Positions 35,055-35,382 of a DNA stretch of 35,382 bases are shown here, piece after piece. This DNA comes from DUEL01 sp964580565. Its GTDB lineage: Bacteria > Chloroflexota > Anaerolineae > B4-G1 > DUEL01. A program made the translations under genes and the position numbers. The DNA lies in assembly GCA_964580565.1 (NCBI GenBank), contig CAZOLN010000012.1, positions 1-35,382 on the forward strand, written 5' to 3'. Below the pieces are notes generated by a model. That model had not been told where the DNA came from and searched no databases. It saw nothing but the letters and a program-made list of their open reading frames with translations. Within the stretch, counting starts at the first letter, position 1. Each line of letters opens with the position of its first letter.

Positions 35055-35084
35055 ATTGTACCACCTCTGAGGGGGAAGTGGCAA
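35055..35084 (-). promoter_or_regulatory. Promoter of the 7TM kinase, with near-leaderless start
   Basis: On the minus strand TTGCCA (35084-35079) and TACAAT (35060-35055) are 18 bases apart and each is one base from consensus; TGG before the -10 makes it extended. Only 10 bases lie between the -10 box and the ATG at 35044, so the leader would be about 3-4 bases. Confidence 0.65.
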
Positions 35085-35237
35085 GGGGCTGCTGGGGTAT
35101 ATGCTGGACCCACCGACCGGCTGCCCAGCGGTTTGCTCTCTCCCGTCTTATCGGAACAGCGGGAGGAGGCAAGAACAAAGCGCCCGGCGATTCGCCCCTT
35201 GGTCTGCACGGTTTGTTGCCGGGATCGCTGTTGGTCT

Positions 35238-35265
35238 TTGTACAGTTGCGATGCTGTGCTATAAT
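35238..35265 (+). promoter_or_regulatory. Plus-strand extended -10 promoter, divergent from the 7TM kinase
   Basis: TGCTATAAT gives TGn plus a perfect TATAAT (35260-35265). A weak TTGTAC (35238-35243) lies 16 bases upstream. Transcription would leave toward the right window edge. Confidence 0.5.
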
Positions 35266-35275
35266 AGTGTGGCTC

Positions 35276-35362
35276 ATGTCTAAAACGAGTGCTGATGTGG
35301 TACAATTGGGGGAAGCATCTCCGGCCGGCGCAGGTCGTTCTCCTACTGCGGGGGGTGTGTAA
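35276..35362 (+). CDS. Possible 28-residue leader or small protein
   Basis: An ATG at 35276, 10 bases after the perfect TATAAT, opens a 28-codon frame ending in TAA (MSKTSADVVQLGEASPAGAG to PTAGGV). There is no Shine-Dalgarno site; a leaderless start is possible, as for the divergent kinase. Its composition is not distinctive and it may be a chance frame in a 5' leader. If a gene begins at base 35382, this could be its leader peptide. Confidence 0.25.
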   Translation: MSKTSADVVQLGEASPAGAGRSPTAGGV

Positions 35363-35382
35363 AGGGGAGCCGACGGCGACCA

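Larger units (their letters stand above)
35045..35382. other. Region upstream of the 7TM kinase to the window edge
   Basis: These 338 bases hold no gene of ordinary length. They contain the kinase promoter (35055-35084), a plus-strand extended -10 promoter (35238-35265), a possible 28-codon frame (35276-35362), and a second plus-strand TGGTACAAT at 35298-35306. Sequence from 35085 to 35237 shows nothing further that I can support. AAAGGGGAG near 35363 is followed by a last base A at 35382, so another plus-strand gene may start at the edge. Confidence 0.6.

Noticed and set aside
1..35382. tRNA or rRNA genes
   Set aside because: No cloverleaf with a GGTTCGA-type arm and no rRNA-like conserved stretch was noticed on either strand; a tRNAscan run would settle this.

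Overview
GC-rich genomic scaffold with three 100-N gaps, most likely from a Chloroflexota bacterium (Anaerolineae-like). This is inferred from Thr-Pro-rich linkers behind lipoprotein signals, a V4R-domain NarL-type kinase, a 7TM-receptor histidine kinase, choice-of-anchor-J/PKD secreted proteins with a 'YLPL..R' motif, and one very large multidomain surface protein. No rRNA, tRNA, CRISPR array, insertion sequence or phage gene was recognised.

Left part (1-9.9 kb): ordinary accessory and housekeeping genes. A minus-strand run (2896 down to 1) holds three or four small membrane proteins and a short-chain dehydrogenase. It diverges from a ribbon-helix-helix/PIN toxin-antitoxin pair with a good promoter. 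Next come an apolipoprotein N-acyltransferase-like gene cut by gap 1, a frameshifted lipoprotein joining an OB-like region to a DJ-1/PfpI-like domain, a nucleoside phosphorylase-like gene, a DUF5700-like HExxH protein, and a minus-strand YIP1-VOC-MFS group (VOC cut by gap 2).

Middle (10-17.5 kb, plus strand): a V4R-PAS-PAS-GAF histidine kinase and its overlapping LuxR-type response regulator, a stand-alone receiver with an altered acidic pocket, a small exported protein, and two overlapping lipoprotein genes. The second lipoprotein is large and glycoside-hydrolase-like.

Right part (17.5-35 kb, minus strand): a coherent cell-surface locus. A 7TM histidine kinase with a putative leaderless start is followed by its overlapping response regulator and a stem-loop. 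Then comes a separately promoted four-gene unit: a degenerate receiver-like protein with a TTG start; a giant envelope protein of about 4259 residues; a secreted anchor-J/PKD protein that shares its modules with the giant protein's C-terminus; and a small exported protein with a sortase-like LPISG tail. The giant frame appears broken at gap 3, but the 55 bp on either side of that gap are identical. Merging the two copies restores one frame to the stop at 19131, so that gap is very probably an assembly artefact. This two-component, pseudo-receiver and giant-surface-protein locus is the best candidate in the window for an undescribed system; its function cannot be read from sequence alone.
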